The translations under genes and the position numbers were made by a program. 64,000 nt of DNA from Chlorobium sp. (GTDB lineage Bacteria > Bacteroidota > Chlorobiia > Chlorobiales > Chlorobiaceae), in the NCBI GenBank assembly GCA_005862285.1, contig SZXW01000010.1, forward strand, positions 744,001 to 808,000, written 5' to 3'. Shown piece after piece: positions 51,492 to 60,861 of the stretch. How positions within the stretch are numbered: position 1 is the stretch's first letter; every line of letters begins with the position of its first letter. Under the pieces are notes generated by a model. The model was not told the origin of the DNA, ran no database searches, and saw nothing but the letters and a program-made list of their open reading frames with translations.

Positions 51492-52790
51492 ATGAATAGA
51501 ATGAAGATGAGTGAAGATTTTCAGGAAACCTTTCCTTTAAAAGAGCCTTCCCTTTCCATAAATCTGCTGCTTTTGTTGCTTCGTGATAATCTTGACGTTT
51601 CGGAAACTGCTTTTATATGTAAATCTACTTCTTCAAATGAACTTGAGGAGGTTGTTACGTTTGCATTTAATCAGGGAGTGCCGACACTATTTTATAGCAT
51701 TCTCAAAGAGAAAGGGCTTCTTGGGTTTTTCCCCGCTTGTTCAATTAGTGAATTGCAAGCACGTTATATCAATTATACAATATTATATACCCGTTTATAC
51801 TACGATTTTGGACGCGTTGTCAGAATACTTCAGGAAGATGGGATAGACGTGCTTGTATTAAAGGGACTTCATCTGGTACCGGTCCTTTTTAAGAATCCAG
51901 CAAGAAGGGAAATAGGAGATATCGATCTGCTCATACGCAGGAAAGATATTGTTCGTGCTTGTTCATTGTTAATCAAGGAAGGATTCGGCTCACCTGACTA
52001 TTATCCAAGTGACGAAACTTGCGACTGGGTTCATCAGCTAAAGCCACTTGTTAACTCAAGAGGTAGTGTAGTAGAACTGCATTGGACATTATCAATGTAT
52101 GGTCCAGGAAAACCGATGTCTATTGATCTTGATGAATTATGGAACAGATCCGAAAAATTTCAGTTCAACAATTTTACAGCTCGTGTTTTAAGTCCTGAAG
52201 ATTTGCTGCTACATCTGGTTGTTCATGTCACGATTGTTCATCATTTTGATGTCCGAATTAAAGGATTATATGATATTCATGCAGTTGTAGTTCATTATAG
52301 TTCAAAAATAAACTGGTCAGAACTACTGGTGCGTGCTGAAGAATGGAACGTTCAAAAATGCATTATCCTTACTTTGGGACTTGCAAATAAACTTTTTAAA
52401 ACCCCGGTACCTGAATCGATACTATTACGTACGGAAAAACCGGAATTTAGTGAAATGATGAAGCTGGCTTTTAAGATTATTGACTCTGAATGTTATGGAG
52501 ATAATTTGAAATCAATGCCATTGATGCAAATATTGAAAACAAAAAGCATTATTTCTGCTTTATCATTGATTTCGAAGAAATTATTTTATCCGACAGCCTT
52601 TATAGCTTCAATGTACGATCTATCACCCAATACCCCTATTCTGAAACTTTATGCGTTCAGAGCTAAAAATATGATATCAATTTTTATAAATAATATAAGG
52701 CAAATGGCTGTTGCAAAAAAGTCTGGCAAAAAAGAAGTATTCGAATATGAGCGTCAAGTCGATCATATAATGGATTTTTTAAAAAAATGA
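51492..52790 (+). CDS. NTP_transf_5-type nucleotidyltransferase family protein
   Basis: About 432 residues. The nucleotidyltransferase signature appears as DVLVLKGLHL, then NPARREIGDIDLLIRR (paired acidic residues of the active site, near 143-150), then a third acidic strand in VVELHWTL. The long C-terminal half is helical, with a polybasic end. This family often lies beside HPr-kinase-like, PqqD-like and ABC genes in lasso and other RiPP clusters, and in exopolysaccharide/exosortase loci. That makes a link to the Scm cassette likely. The substrate is unknown. Starts at GTG 51477, ATG 51501 or 51507 are alternatives. Confidence 0.8.
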   Translation: MNRMKMSEDFQETFPLKEPSLSINLLLLLLRDNLDVSETAFICKSTSSNELEEVVTFAFNQGVPTLFYSILKEKGLLGFFPACSISELQARYINYTILYTRLYYDFGRVVRILQEDGIDVLVLKGLHLVPVLFKNPARREIGDIDLLIRRKDIVRACSLLIKEGFGSPDYYPSDETCDWVHQLKPLVNSRGSVVELHWTLSMYGPGKPMSIDLDELWNRSEKFQFNNFTARVLSPEDLLLHLVVHVTIVHHFDVRIKGLYDIHAVVVHYSSKINWSELLVRAEEWNVQKCIILTLGLANKLFKTPVPESILLRTEKPEFSEMMKLAFKIIDSECYGDNLKSMPLMQILKTKSIISALSLISKKLFYPTAFIASMYDLSPNTPILKLYAFRAKNMISIFINNIRQMAVAKKSGKKEVFEYERQVDHIMDFLKK

Positions 52791-53130
52791 TACGCAAAAT
52801 ACGCGTCATTCGAGTGAAGTGGTAAAACAGTATAAATTTGAAAAGCAATTAACTGTAATATATATTAAGGATAATATTCATCGTTTGTATTAGATATACA
52901 TAGCGTATAATAGACGTATATATATTGTTTTTACTGTAATTAGGTGTTTGTGAATATTGATGTGTATGTAAGCGGATCCATTCATATACAGTTATTTCTT
53001 TTTCGTCATATAATAATGTGACTGAAAGTAGCGGAGCTTTTTTTATGGGAATGGGAGGCTTGACGGCTAAGCAGCTATATGGCCAACCAGCCACCTCACT
53101 CTTTTAACATTTAATTACAAACACGACGAA
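52791..53130. other. AT-rich intergenic region
   Basis: 340 bases with no convincing ORF. It precedes the Wzm/Wzt operon and presumably holds its promoter. Confidence 0.5.
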
Positions 53131-53985
53131 GTGAGTTCTGAAAAATGGGATGTTATTATTGAGCCGCAGAGCTCTCTTTTCATGCTTGATCTAAAAGAGG
53201 TGTGGCGGTACCGTGATCTGCTTGAAATGTTTGTCAGAAGGGATATTGTCACTTTTTACAAACAGACTATACTCGGCCCGCTATGGTACTTCATTCAGCC
53301 TCTCTTTACCACTGTTATGTTCATGTTCATTTTTGGCGGCCTGGCCGGAATTTCGACAGACGGCTTGCCTCAGGCACTTTTTTACATGTCCGGAGTGTTA
53401 TGCTGGAATTACTTTGCAGATTGTCTGAACAGAACATCAGAAACCTTCACGGCTAACCAGCATATATTCGGCAAGGTGTACTTTCCCCGGCTTGTTGTGC
53501 CCCTGTCTATTACCGTTTCAAATCTTGTTAAAATGTGTATACAGGCGCTTTTGTTTATAGCTATATACCTCTATTTTGTTGTCAAAGGATCGAATGCTTC
53601 ACCGAACTTACATGCTCTGCTTTTTCCAGTCCTCCTATTTATTCTTGCCGGCTTGGGGCTTGGCTTTGGCCTTTTGATCTCGGCAATGACAACCAAGTAC
53701 CGCGATTTGAAATTTCTGGTCCAGTTCGGTGTTCAGCTCTGGATGTATGCTACACCGGTGATCTATCCGCTTTCGATCATGAAGCGGAACTACCCGCAAT
53801 ATCTTTTTCTGTTGGTGCTGAATCCAATGACTGCCGTTATCGAAACTTTCAGGTACGGTTTTCTCGGACAAGGTACGTTCAGCTGGGCATATCTTTTTTA
53901 CAGTTTTGCATTTACTGTTGTGCTTCTTCTTGCTGGAACGGCTACGTTCAACAAGGTTGAAAAGAGCGTGATGGACGTCGTGTGA
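53131..53985 (+). CDS. wzm: ABC-2 polysaccharide export permease (Wzm-like)
   Basis: A 284-residue permease of the ABC-2 type used to export O-antigen or capsule. After a cytosolic start comes RDLLEMFVRRDIVTFYKQT (the conserved amphipathic segment), then TILGPLWYFIQPLF, six hydrophobic helices and the late LNPMTAVIETFRYGFLG. Translation starts at GTG 53131. The cognate ATPase Wzt follows after 41 bases. The base composition is like the host genome, unlike the genes from 54.7 kb on. Confidence 0.92.
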   Translation: MSSEKWDVIIEPQSSLFMLDLKEVWRYRDLLEMFVRRDIVTFYKQTILGPLWYFIQPLFTTVMFMFIFGGLAGISTDGLPQALFYMSGVLCWNYFADCLNRTSETFTANQHIFGKVYFPRLVVPLSITVSNLVKMCIQALLFIAIYLYFVVKGSNASPNLHALLFPVLLFILAGLGLGFGLLISAMTTKYRDLKFLVQFGVQLWMYATPVIYPLSIMKRNYPQYLFLLVLNPMTAVIETFRYGFLGQGTFSWAYLFYSFAFTVVLLLAGTATFNKVEKSVMDVV

Positions 53986-54026
53986 AGTGATGGGTTGACA
54001 TATTCAAAGTTTGTTAGAGCATTACC

Positions 54027-55283
54027 ATGAGTGACATCGCAATACGGTTTGAGAACATTTCGAAGCAGTACGAACTCGGAACTATCGGGACAGGAACCCT
54101 TAGTCACGATGTCAATCGCTGGCTTGCCAAAATACGCGGAAAGGAGGACCCATACCTGAAAATAGGTCAGGTCAATGACCGTTCTATCAAAGCTGACGGC
54201 GATTTTGTCTGGGCATTGAAGGACATCGATTTCGAGGTCAAGAAGGGGGAAGTGCTCGGTATTATCGGTAAAAATGGCGCAGGGAAGTCGACGCTTCTGA
54301 AAATTCTTTCAAGAGTCACGAAACCAACAACTGGTCGGATTACGGCTAAAGGCAGAATTGCTTCACTGCTTGAAGTAGGGACAGGTTTTCATCCTGAAAT
54401 GACAGGCCGAGAAAACATCCACATGAACGGTTCTATCATGGGGATGACAAAAAAGGAGATAACCAGCAAATTCGATGAGATCGTTGATTTTGCCGGTATT
54501 GAAAAGTTCATTGACACTCCCGTTAAACGCTACTCATCCGGAATGACTGTCCGTCTTGGTTTTGCTATCGCCGCTCATCTTGAACCGGAAATACTTGTAG
54601 TTGACGAAGTCCTTGCTGTAGGAGACGCCGAATTTCAGAAAAAGGCAATCGGGAAAATGCAAGAAGTTTCGAAAGGTCATGGAAGAACGGTTTTGTTTGT
54701 TAGTCATAATATGGGAGCTGTTAGACAATTATGCAATAAAGTTGCTGTGCTTAACAATGGTATGTTATGTTTTAATGGAGCGGTTGAGGTTGGTATTACT
54801 TCTTATGTCAAAAATAGTGATTTTACTTTAAATAAGATAATAGAAGGACTGAAATATAGCAATAATGATTTGGAATTACATGTTATTAGTATTAATGATT
54901 CTGAAGATAATATAGTTTATATAGATGATAATAATACAATTGACTTGGTGATTTCCGGATTTTTAAAAAAAAATAAAATAATAAATCTTGAGATTCGTTT
55001 TTTTGATGATAATCATTCATTGATTGGTATGTATTCTCCTGGGCATTTAAATGGAATATCACCAGAATATAAAAAAGGAGATTTTTATCTGAAGTATAAT
55101 TTTTCATTGCCTAAAGGACTGACAAAAGGTCAATTTTATTTAACAATTGATTTAACTCATCCAAATGTAGAAGGATACTGTTGTATTGATAAAGGAATAA
55201 TAATTGTATCAAAAGGCATTAGTTCTGTTACGGGACAGGAGTTTAAATATAAAGAATGTGGCTTGTTTGTAAGGGAGTCGTAA
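54027..55283 (+). CDS. wzt: Wzt-like ABC polysaccharide export ATPase with C-terminal binding domain
   Basis: A 418-residue ATPase. Walker A is GKNGAGKST near 83, the signature is KRYSSGMTVRLGFA, and Walker B is EILVVDEVLAVGD, all typical of the O-antigen export branch. Residues about 250-418 form a Wzt C-terminal beta-sandwich domain, which in known systems recognises the modified end of the exported glycan. The coding sequence changes character inside the gene. Codons up to about residue 230 are of normal composition, while the C-terminal part is very A/T-rich. This suggests the binding domain was exchanged together with the adjoining glycosyltransferases. Confidence 0.92.
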   Translation: MSDIAIRFENISKQYELGTIGTGTLSHDVNRWLAKIRGKEDPYLKIGQVNDRSIKADGDFVWALKDIDFEVKKGEVLGIIGKNGAGKSTLLKILSRVTKPTTGRITAKGRIASLLEVGTGFHPEMTGRENIHMNGSIMGMTKKEITSKFDEIVDFAGIEKFIDTPVKRYSSGMTVRLGFAIAAHLEPEILVVDEVLAVGDAEFQKKAIGKMQEVSKGHGRTVLFVSHNMGAVRQLCNKVAVLNNGMLCFNGAVEVGITSYVKNSDFTLNKIIEGLKYSNNDLELHVISINDSEDNIVYIDDNNTIDLVISGFLKKNKIINLEIRFFDDNHSLIGMYSPGHLNGISPEYKKGDFYLKYNFSLPKGLTKGQFYLTIDLTHPNVEGYCCIDKGIIIVSKGISSVTGQEFKYKECGLFVRES

Positions 55284-55285
55284 AT

Positions 55286-56227
55286 ATGAATTATGTTGAT
55301 AAATATAAAGAAATAAATTCAAGTTTTAAAAAAACTTTTGTTTTTAATTTTGGATCAGAAGCTGGATTTTTTTCTGAATATAATAATATGGTTCTTGCGA
55401 TATTATATTGTTTGGTTAATAAAATAAAATTTGTTTTATATTCTGATAACTCAAAATTTAAATATAATAAAGGCTGGACTGATTATTTTAAATCATTTTG
55501 TGATGAAGTCAATGATGGGTTTCATGAAAAATATAACTTAAGACAAGTTGAGCCTTATAATATCATGTCTTTAAAAGGAAAAATAAAAAAGGTTTTTATA
55601 GATGTATACAAGTATTTAAAAAAATATGATTATTTGACATATGATTTGTGGAATGAATTTCATAATAATAATATGAAAAATAATATTTATTCAATTCCTA
55701 ATTTATTTATAAATGATAATTTACAAAATGCTTGTTCAAAGTTAATTAAAATGACATGGAGATATAATGATGATGTTTTATTATTTATAAATAAAACGAA
55801 AAAAGAAATTAAATTACATGGGGATTATATAGGTTTTCATATTCGAACAGGTGATAAATATATGGAGTCAAATATTTTATTGGTTTCAGAGTATATAAAT
55901 AAGTCCGAGAAAATAAGTAATATTAAAAAGGCATTTGTTTTATGTGATGATTATAACGTTTTTATTGATTTAATAAATAGGCATAAAGAATGGAGTTTTT
56001 ATACTTTATGTCGTCTTAGTGAGGAAGGCTATGTCCATAATGATTTTGTTAAACTTGATAAAGAAATAAGAAAAGAAAGATTATTGAGACTTTTTGCATC
56101 AATGGATATTTTAAATGAAGCAAAATATTTTATAGGGACTTATAGTTCTAATCCCGGAATGTTTATGGGAATGAGAAGTCCAGAAAAAACATATGGAATT
56201 GATTATGATAAATGGCTTATATGGTAA
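55286..56227 (+). CDS. Putative fucosyltransferase-like glycosyltransferase
   Basis: A 313-residue protein from the AT-rich block. GFHIRTGDKY near residue 185 matches the H-x-R-x-G/T-D donor-binding motif of alpha-1,6/alpha-1,2 and protein-O-fucosyltransferase relatives. A second conserved region reads YFIGTYSSNPGMFMGM, typical of the C-terminal donor-site motif. The start at 55286 has an AAGGGAG ribosome site. The donor is probably GDP-linked, which is inference. It follows wzt by 2 bases. Confidence 0.68.
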   Translation: MNYVDKYKEINSSFKKTFVFNFGSEAGFFSEYNNMVLAILYCLVNKIKFVLYSDNSKFKYNKGWTDYFKSFCDEVNDGFHEKYNLRQVEPYNIMSLKGKIKKVFIDVYKYLKKYDYLTYDLWNEFHNNNMKNNIYSIPNLFINDNLQNACSKLIKMTWRYNDDVLLFINKTKKEIKLHGDYIGFHIRTGDKYMESNILLVSEYINKSEKISNIKKAFVLCDDYNVFIDLINRHKEWSFYTLCRLSEEGYVHNDFVKLDKEIRKERLLRLFASMDILNEAKYFIGTYSSNPGMFMGMRSPEKTYGIDYDKWLIW

Positions 56228-56243
56228 AATAAATAATAAAAAT

Positions 56244-57239
56244 ATGAGCCGAATAATAATTTGCCTTACTCCTGTAAAAAATGAATCATGGATATTAGAT
56301 AGATTTCTTTCTTTAACATCATTATGGGCAGATTATATTATTATAGCAAATCAGAATTCTACAGATAAATCAAAAGAAATTGCTAAAAAATATTCAAAAG
56401 TTATACTTATTGAAAATAATTCAAAATATTTTAATGAGCCAGAAAGGCAAAAAATGCTTTTGGATGAATCAAGAAAAATTGAAGGTGAAAAAATTATTTT
56501 TACACTTGATGCAGATGAAATATTAACATCAAATTATTTTAACTCACCAGAATGGGACACAGTTATTAATGCTAAAATAGGTACGGTCATTTATTTTGAG
56601 TGGATGAACATAAAACCGGATTTGAAAACAATGTGGTCTGGTGGATTTATGCCATTGGCTTTTATAGATGATGGTAGTGAGCATTGTGGTGAAATGATAC
56701 ATAGTCCTAGAATACCATTACCAAAAAATGCAAATTCTATAAGATTAAATGATATAAAGATAATGCATTTTCAGTATACGGATTGGAATCGAATGAAAAT
56801 GAAACAGCGTTGGTATCAGTGTTATGAAAAAATAAACAAAAAAAATATTAATAATATTGATATATATAGGATGTATCATCACATGGATGTAATTCCTAAA
56901 GATAAAATAAATAATATACCAAAAGAATGGTTTCAAGGATACATTGATATAAATATAGATTTAACTAGTGTTAATGTCGATAATTTATATTACTGGGAGC
57001 GAGATATATTGGATTACCTATTAAAATATGGTTTGGATTATTTTAAATATATTGATATATGGGATATAAAATGGGAGAAAATTGCGGAAAAATGGGGATT
57101 CGAAAATGTTGAATTATTTATTATGAAAAAAGATATATTTATGAAAATATTAAAAATATATCTTCAAAAAACACAAAAAATATATAATAATAAATTTATA
57201 AAAATAATAGATTATTTATTAAAAAATATTTTAACATAA
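56244..57239 (+). CDS. Family 2-like glycosyltransferase
   Basis: A 331-residue GT-A enzyme. It starts MSRIIICLTPVKNESWILDR and continues with IIANQNSTDKSKEIAKKY and the metal motif TLDADEIL near 97. The C-terminal half is Asn/Ile/Lys-rich because of the low GC content. The ATG at 56244 is chosen to place the GT start at the N-terminus. It probably adds a sugar to the exported polymer; donor and linkage are unknown. The gene after it is a transposase remnant on the other strand. Confidence 0.78.
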   Translation: MSRIIICLTPVKNESWILDRFLSLTSLWADYIIIANQNSTDKSKEIAKKYSKVILIENNSKYFNEPERQKMLLDESRKIEGEKIIFTLDADEILTSNYFNSPEWDTVINAKIGTVIYFEWMNIKPDLKTMWSGGFMPLAFIDDGSEHCGEMIHSPRIPLPKNANSIRLNDIKIMHFQYTDWNRMKMKQRWYQCYEKINKKNINNIDIYRMYHHMDVIPKDKINNIPKEWFQGYIDINIDLTSVNVDNLYYWERDILDYLLKYGLDYFKYIDIWDIKWEKIAEKWGFENVELFIMKKDIFMKILKIYLQKTQKIYNNKFIKIIDYLLKNILT

Positions 57240-57479
57240 ATTGATTGATCTTTTTTATGCTGTACATTTCAGCCGATAAAAAACGGCAATTACCCATGAT
57301 TTATTACCGATTTATAATCCCAATCGTACTATAGCCAGTAAAAAAGCCGACATGGCAGCTTTTTCAGTGTGTTCAGATGGCAGTATTACTCTCTTTGCCT
57401 AAGACAGGACGCATTGACCCCATAATTTTCGGCTGCATAAGAAGTACATTCATGCTTGCTAACAGAATTGAGGCAAACA

Positions 57480-57869
57480 TACAAGCATTTCTCAAAGAGC
57501 TTATCGAATCGTAACCGTTCATAGGTCACTTGTTGCACTTACATCATCACCATGTCAGCATGACGAACGATTTTCTCGGCGGTAACCGATGAACTGACGA
57601 TGAAAAGTATCATCATATACCGACACCGGAATAATTGGTTCCTTTATATCTTCCTTGAAGGATTCAAAGAGATTATTCCCCACGAGTATCATGTAGTACC
57701 AGGCTGCATTGCCAAAAAATCGTTTGATGGGCAATTGTTCATGATCAAAGGTTTTCAGCGAGCTGTTGGTCACTTCATCTGTTGGGTTGTGTGATCTTGA
57801 TTGGTAATTGTTATGTTTCCCATTACAAGGGAAAACTTTAATCACTCGGACAAGTGCTTTTTTATACAA
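57480..57869 (-). pseudogene. IS1380-like transposase C-terminal remnant
   Basis: On the minus strand one frame reads FFGNAAWYYMILVGNNLFES then FKEDIKEPIIPVSVYDDTFHRQFIGY, which matches the end of IS1380/IS4-group transposases. After a frame change, ADMVMM and VQQVTYERLRFDKLFEKC continue the family end. The N-terminal part with the DDE residues is gone. No terminal inverted repeats were found. The block 57240-57897 has a higher GC content than the genes on either side, so the element was inserted after or during import of the glycan genes. Confidence 0.6.
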
Positions 57870-57897
57870 AATCTATTTACTCATAGATAAATAAAAA

Positions 57898-58662
57898 ATG
57901 CTAAAGCTAAGTATAATAACAGTTAATCTAAATAACAGAAATGGATTAAAACGTACTCTTGATAGTATATTTTCTCAAGATTATAGAGATTATGAATCCA
58001 TTGTTATCGATGGTGGTAGTGCTGATGGAAGCGTTGACATTATAAAAGTATATGCTGATAAAATTACTTATTGGGTTTCAGAGGCAGACAGCGGCATTTA
58101 TAATGCAATGAATAAGGGCATTCTTCAGGCTAAAGGTGAATATTGTTTATTTTTAAATTCCGGAGATTGGATAATTGAGCGAAAGACTTTAAGAAGAATA
58201 TTTTCTAATGATTTTAATGAAGGGTTGGTTGCTTTTAAAATAAATAAAAAAAATAATGGTTTAATCCAGAAAAATAAAAGGCCAAAATTATATGATTTTT
58301 ATATGGCATCATTACCTCATCATAGTACTCTTATAAAAAAAGAACTTTTTTATCTTATTGGTTTATATAATGAGTCTTTTAAGATTGTTTCAGATTGGGA
58401 GTTTTTTATGTTAGCAATAATAAAGTACGGTATTTCTTATAGATATATAGATTTTGTTATTTGTGACAATGAACTATCAGGGATTAGTAAAACTTTATGG
58501 GATGTTCATGCACAGGAAAGGGAGTGGTGTTTTATAAATCATTTTGGGGAAGCTATTTATGATTATGAAGAAATGTCAAAATGGAAATCATCTCGTTTTT
58601 TAACTATTTTATATTTAATTAGAGGTTTTCTTATTTATATTAAAAGGTTATTTCAAAAATAG
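57898..58662 (+). CDS. Family 2 glycosyltransferase (WcaA-like)
   Basis: A 254-residue GT-A enzyme. The order LSIITVNLNNRNGLKRTLDS, DYESIVIDGGSADGSVDIIK, SGIYNAMNKGI and LFLNSGDWI is the usual one of WcaA-type transferases, with the D-x-D replaced by NSGD as in many of these. Phe/Tyr-rich C-terminal segments may associate with the membrane. It begins 28 bases after the transposase remnant. The low GC content fits the imported block. Confidence 0.88.
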   Translation: MLKLSIITVNLNNRNGLKRTLDSIFSQDYRDYESIVIDGGSADGSVDIIKVYADKITYWVSEADSGIYNAMNKGILQAKGEYCLFLNSGDWIIERKTLRRIFSNDFNEGLVAFKINKKNNGLIQKNKRPKLYDFYMASLPHHSTLIKKELFYLIGLYNESFKIVSDWEFFMLAIIKYGISYRYIDFVICDNELSGISKTLWDVHAQEREWCFINHFGEAIYDYEEMSKWKSSRFLTILYLIRGFLIYIKRLFQK

Positions 58663-58759
58663 CTATATAAATATTAGATAAGGATAATATTGATATGAAA
58701 TGTTAATATTATTAAATTAAAAAATTATAATAATTTAATGATTAAAGTTAATTAGTGTT

Positions 58760-59794
58760 TTGAAAAAACATTTTAATTATAAAATAGTTAGACATAGAAT
58801 ACGCAAATATTTGAATTACTTAATAAATATTTTTTATTTAGTGTTTTTGAGGATAAGGGTTTTTAAAAAGCGAAAGATTGTTTTAATTGTTTTAAATGAG
58901 CATATGGGGGATATTATAGCATGTGAGCCGATTGTTAGATCCCTAAGAAGAAATAATAAATATTCATCAGCATATATTATTTGGGCAGTAAAAAAAAGTT
59001 ATAAAGAATTATTGATGTATAATCCAAATATTGATAAAGTTATTTATATGCATTGTATTTCGGAACGATTTATGAGTTTATATAAAAAATTAGTTGATAA
59101 TACAGTTGATTTGCATTGTTTTGATAGATATTGTTCTTTATGCACAAATGAGAAAAATATTAAAGATGATAATACTGGGATAAGTTTGAAGAATTTTTAT
59201 GATTACGGTGGTATTTTAAATGCTGTTGCAATTAAAAATAAAATCTCATTAGATGATTATCAGCCAAAAATGTATTTAAACAAAAAACAAAAAAATATTA
59301 GTAATGATTTAAATGTTAAAAATAATTATATAATTGTCCATTGTTTATCAAATAATAAAATAAAGGATTGGGATCGAGAAAAATGGATTGAGCTTTGTGT
59401 ATTAATAAAAGAAAAATATAACTATACTATTGTCGAGGTTGGAATAAATCCATTAATAGAAAATGATAATATTGCTCTAAATTATTGTGGTAAATTATCT
59501 TTGTTAGAAACAGCATCAATTATAGAAAAATCTGAAATATTTATTGGAGTTGATTCTGGTCCTGCTCATATGGCAAATTCGTTTAAAATTCCGGGAATTA
59601 TTTTACTTGGAAAGTATATAGGGTTTGAGAAATATATTCCATATACAGGGTATTATTTAAACAATGGTGCTGAATTAATTCATGCAAATGGATTTGTATC
59701 AGAAATAAAGACAAAAAATGTATTCGATAAATTCGAAATAATGCATAGACGTATAAAGAATTGCTCTGATCGGAAAATTCAGGAATATTTATAA
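58760..59794 (+). CDS. Family 9 (heptosyltransferase-like) glycosyltransferase
   Basis: A 344-residue GT-B enzyme starting at TTG 58760. LIVLNEHMGDIIACEPIVRS resembles the N-terminal GDxxxxxPxxxxL motif of family 9. The C-terminal donor site reads FIGVDSGPAHMANSFKIPGIILLG, which is diagnostic. It probably transfers a heptose or a related sugar to the polymer or to a lipid acceptor. Very low GC content. Confidence 0.85.
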   Translation: MKKHFNYKIVRHRIRKYLNYLINIFYLVFLRIRVFKKRKIVLIVLNEHMGDIIACEPIVRSLRRNNKYSSAYIIWAVKKSYKELLMYNPNIDKVIYMHCISERFMSLYKKLVDNTVDLHCFDRYCSLCTNEKNIKDDNTGISLKNFYDYGGILNAVAIKNKISLDDYQPKMYLNKKQKNISNDLNVKNNYIIVHCLSNNKIKDWDREKWIELCVLIKEKYNYTIVEVGINPLIENDNIALNYCGKLSLLETASIIEKSEIFIGVDSGPAHMANSFKIPGIILLGKYIGFEKYIPYTGYYLNNGAELIHANGFVSEIKTKNVFDKFEIMHRRIKNCSDRKIQEYL

Positions 59795-59818
59795 TATAAT
59801 GCATTTATTTTATGAACA

Positions 59819-60799
59819 ATGTTGGTGTCTATTTATATAATAACATATAATCACTCAAGCTTCGTTACAGAGGCAATAGAAGGGGCGTTATCTCAAACTT
59901 ATTCTCCTCTCGAGATAATTATTTCAGATGATGCTTCAACAGATAATACATGCGAAAAGATTGAAAATATAATAAAAGATTATCATGGCAAACACAAAAT
60001 AAAATATTTAAGAAATAAAAAAAATCTTGGTATAGCAAAGCATATAACAAAAGTTCTCAAAGAATGCACTGGTGAGTGGATATTTGCATCAGCCGGTGAT
60101 GATATATCTGAAAAAAATCGTGTAGAATTAATGGTAGATCAATATAAAAAAAATCCTGATCTGCTTTTAATTCAAAGTTACTTGCGTGAAATAGATGTAG
60201 AAGGTAATGAGTTATATATCAATACATTAAATGATAACAAAAGAGATATACAGAATAGTCTCATAACATGGTCAGCAGAAGAGAGAGTAGAAAAAGGAAA
60301 TATTCCCCATACTCACGGTGCTGGCTTTGCATATTCAAGGAAAATACTTGAAATATTCGGTATTGAACTATCAGAAAAAATAATGTTTGAGGACAATGTA
60401 TTCGATTGGCGGGCAGAGCTTCTATCAGCTATTGGTATGATAAGAGTACCGCTTGTTCGACACCGTAATCATGACGGACAAACGACAAGATCCGTATCTT
60501 CTGACAAAAGGCAAAGGGTTGAATTGATGAGGCGGGTCGTTGCCAGTGATCTTGAAACAACGCTCCTGAATATCCAAGATCTTTCTTTACTGCATAAGCA
60601 GTCATACCTGTCCGATCAAACTTATTATTCCTGTATGCCATGGCTTCAGCGCAGGCTTTCTGCTATAAGAAAGAAATATGAGGTGCTGAATACTTGCTTG
60701 CCAATGAGATATCACTCGCTTCTTTGTTATCTGCTTTCCAATCATTCCAAAGAGTTTACGTTCAATCGGCGTGATATATATTCACTGTTATTTCCATGA
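59819..60799 (+). CDS. Family 2 glycosyltransferase
   Basis: A 326-residue GT-A enzyme with SIYIITYNHSSFVTEAIEGA, ISDDASTDNT and the metal motif in FASAGDDIS. The last third is a helical region. Composition shifts inside this gene: the first half is AT-rich like its upstream neighbours, and the second half (from about 60.4 kb) is closer to the host. This may mark the right edge of the imported block. Confidence 0.85.
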   Translation: MLVSIYIITYNHSSFVTEAIEGALSQTYSPLEIIISDDASTDNTCEKIENIIKDYHGKHKIKYLRNKKNLGIAKHITKVLKECTGEWIFASAGDDISEKNRVELMVDQYKKNPDLLLIQSYLREIDVEGNELYINTLNDNKRDIQNSLITWSAEERVEKGNIPHTHGAGFAYSRKILEIFGIELSEKIMFEDNVFDWRAELLSAIGMIRVPLVRHRNHDGQTTRSVSSDKRQRVELMRRVVASDLETTLLNIQDLSLLHKQSYLSDQTYYSCMPWLQRRLSAIRKKYEVLNTCLPMRYHSLLCYLLSNHSKEFTFNRRDIYSLLFP

Positions 60800-60861
60800 A
60801 ATCAGTATAAATAGGTTTTAGATTTATAATCACCAACAAAACCGGTATAAAATTTTGAGAT

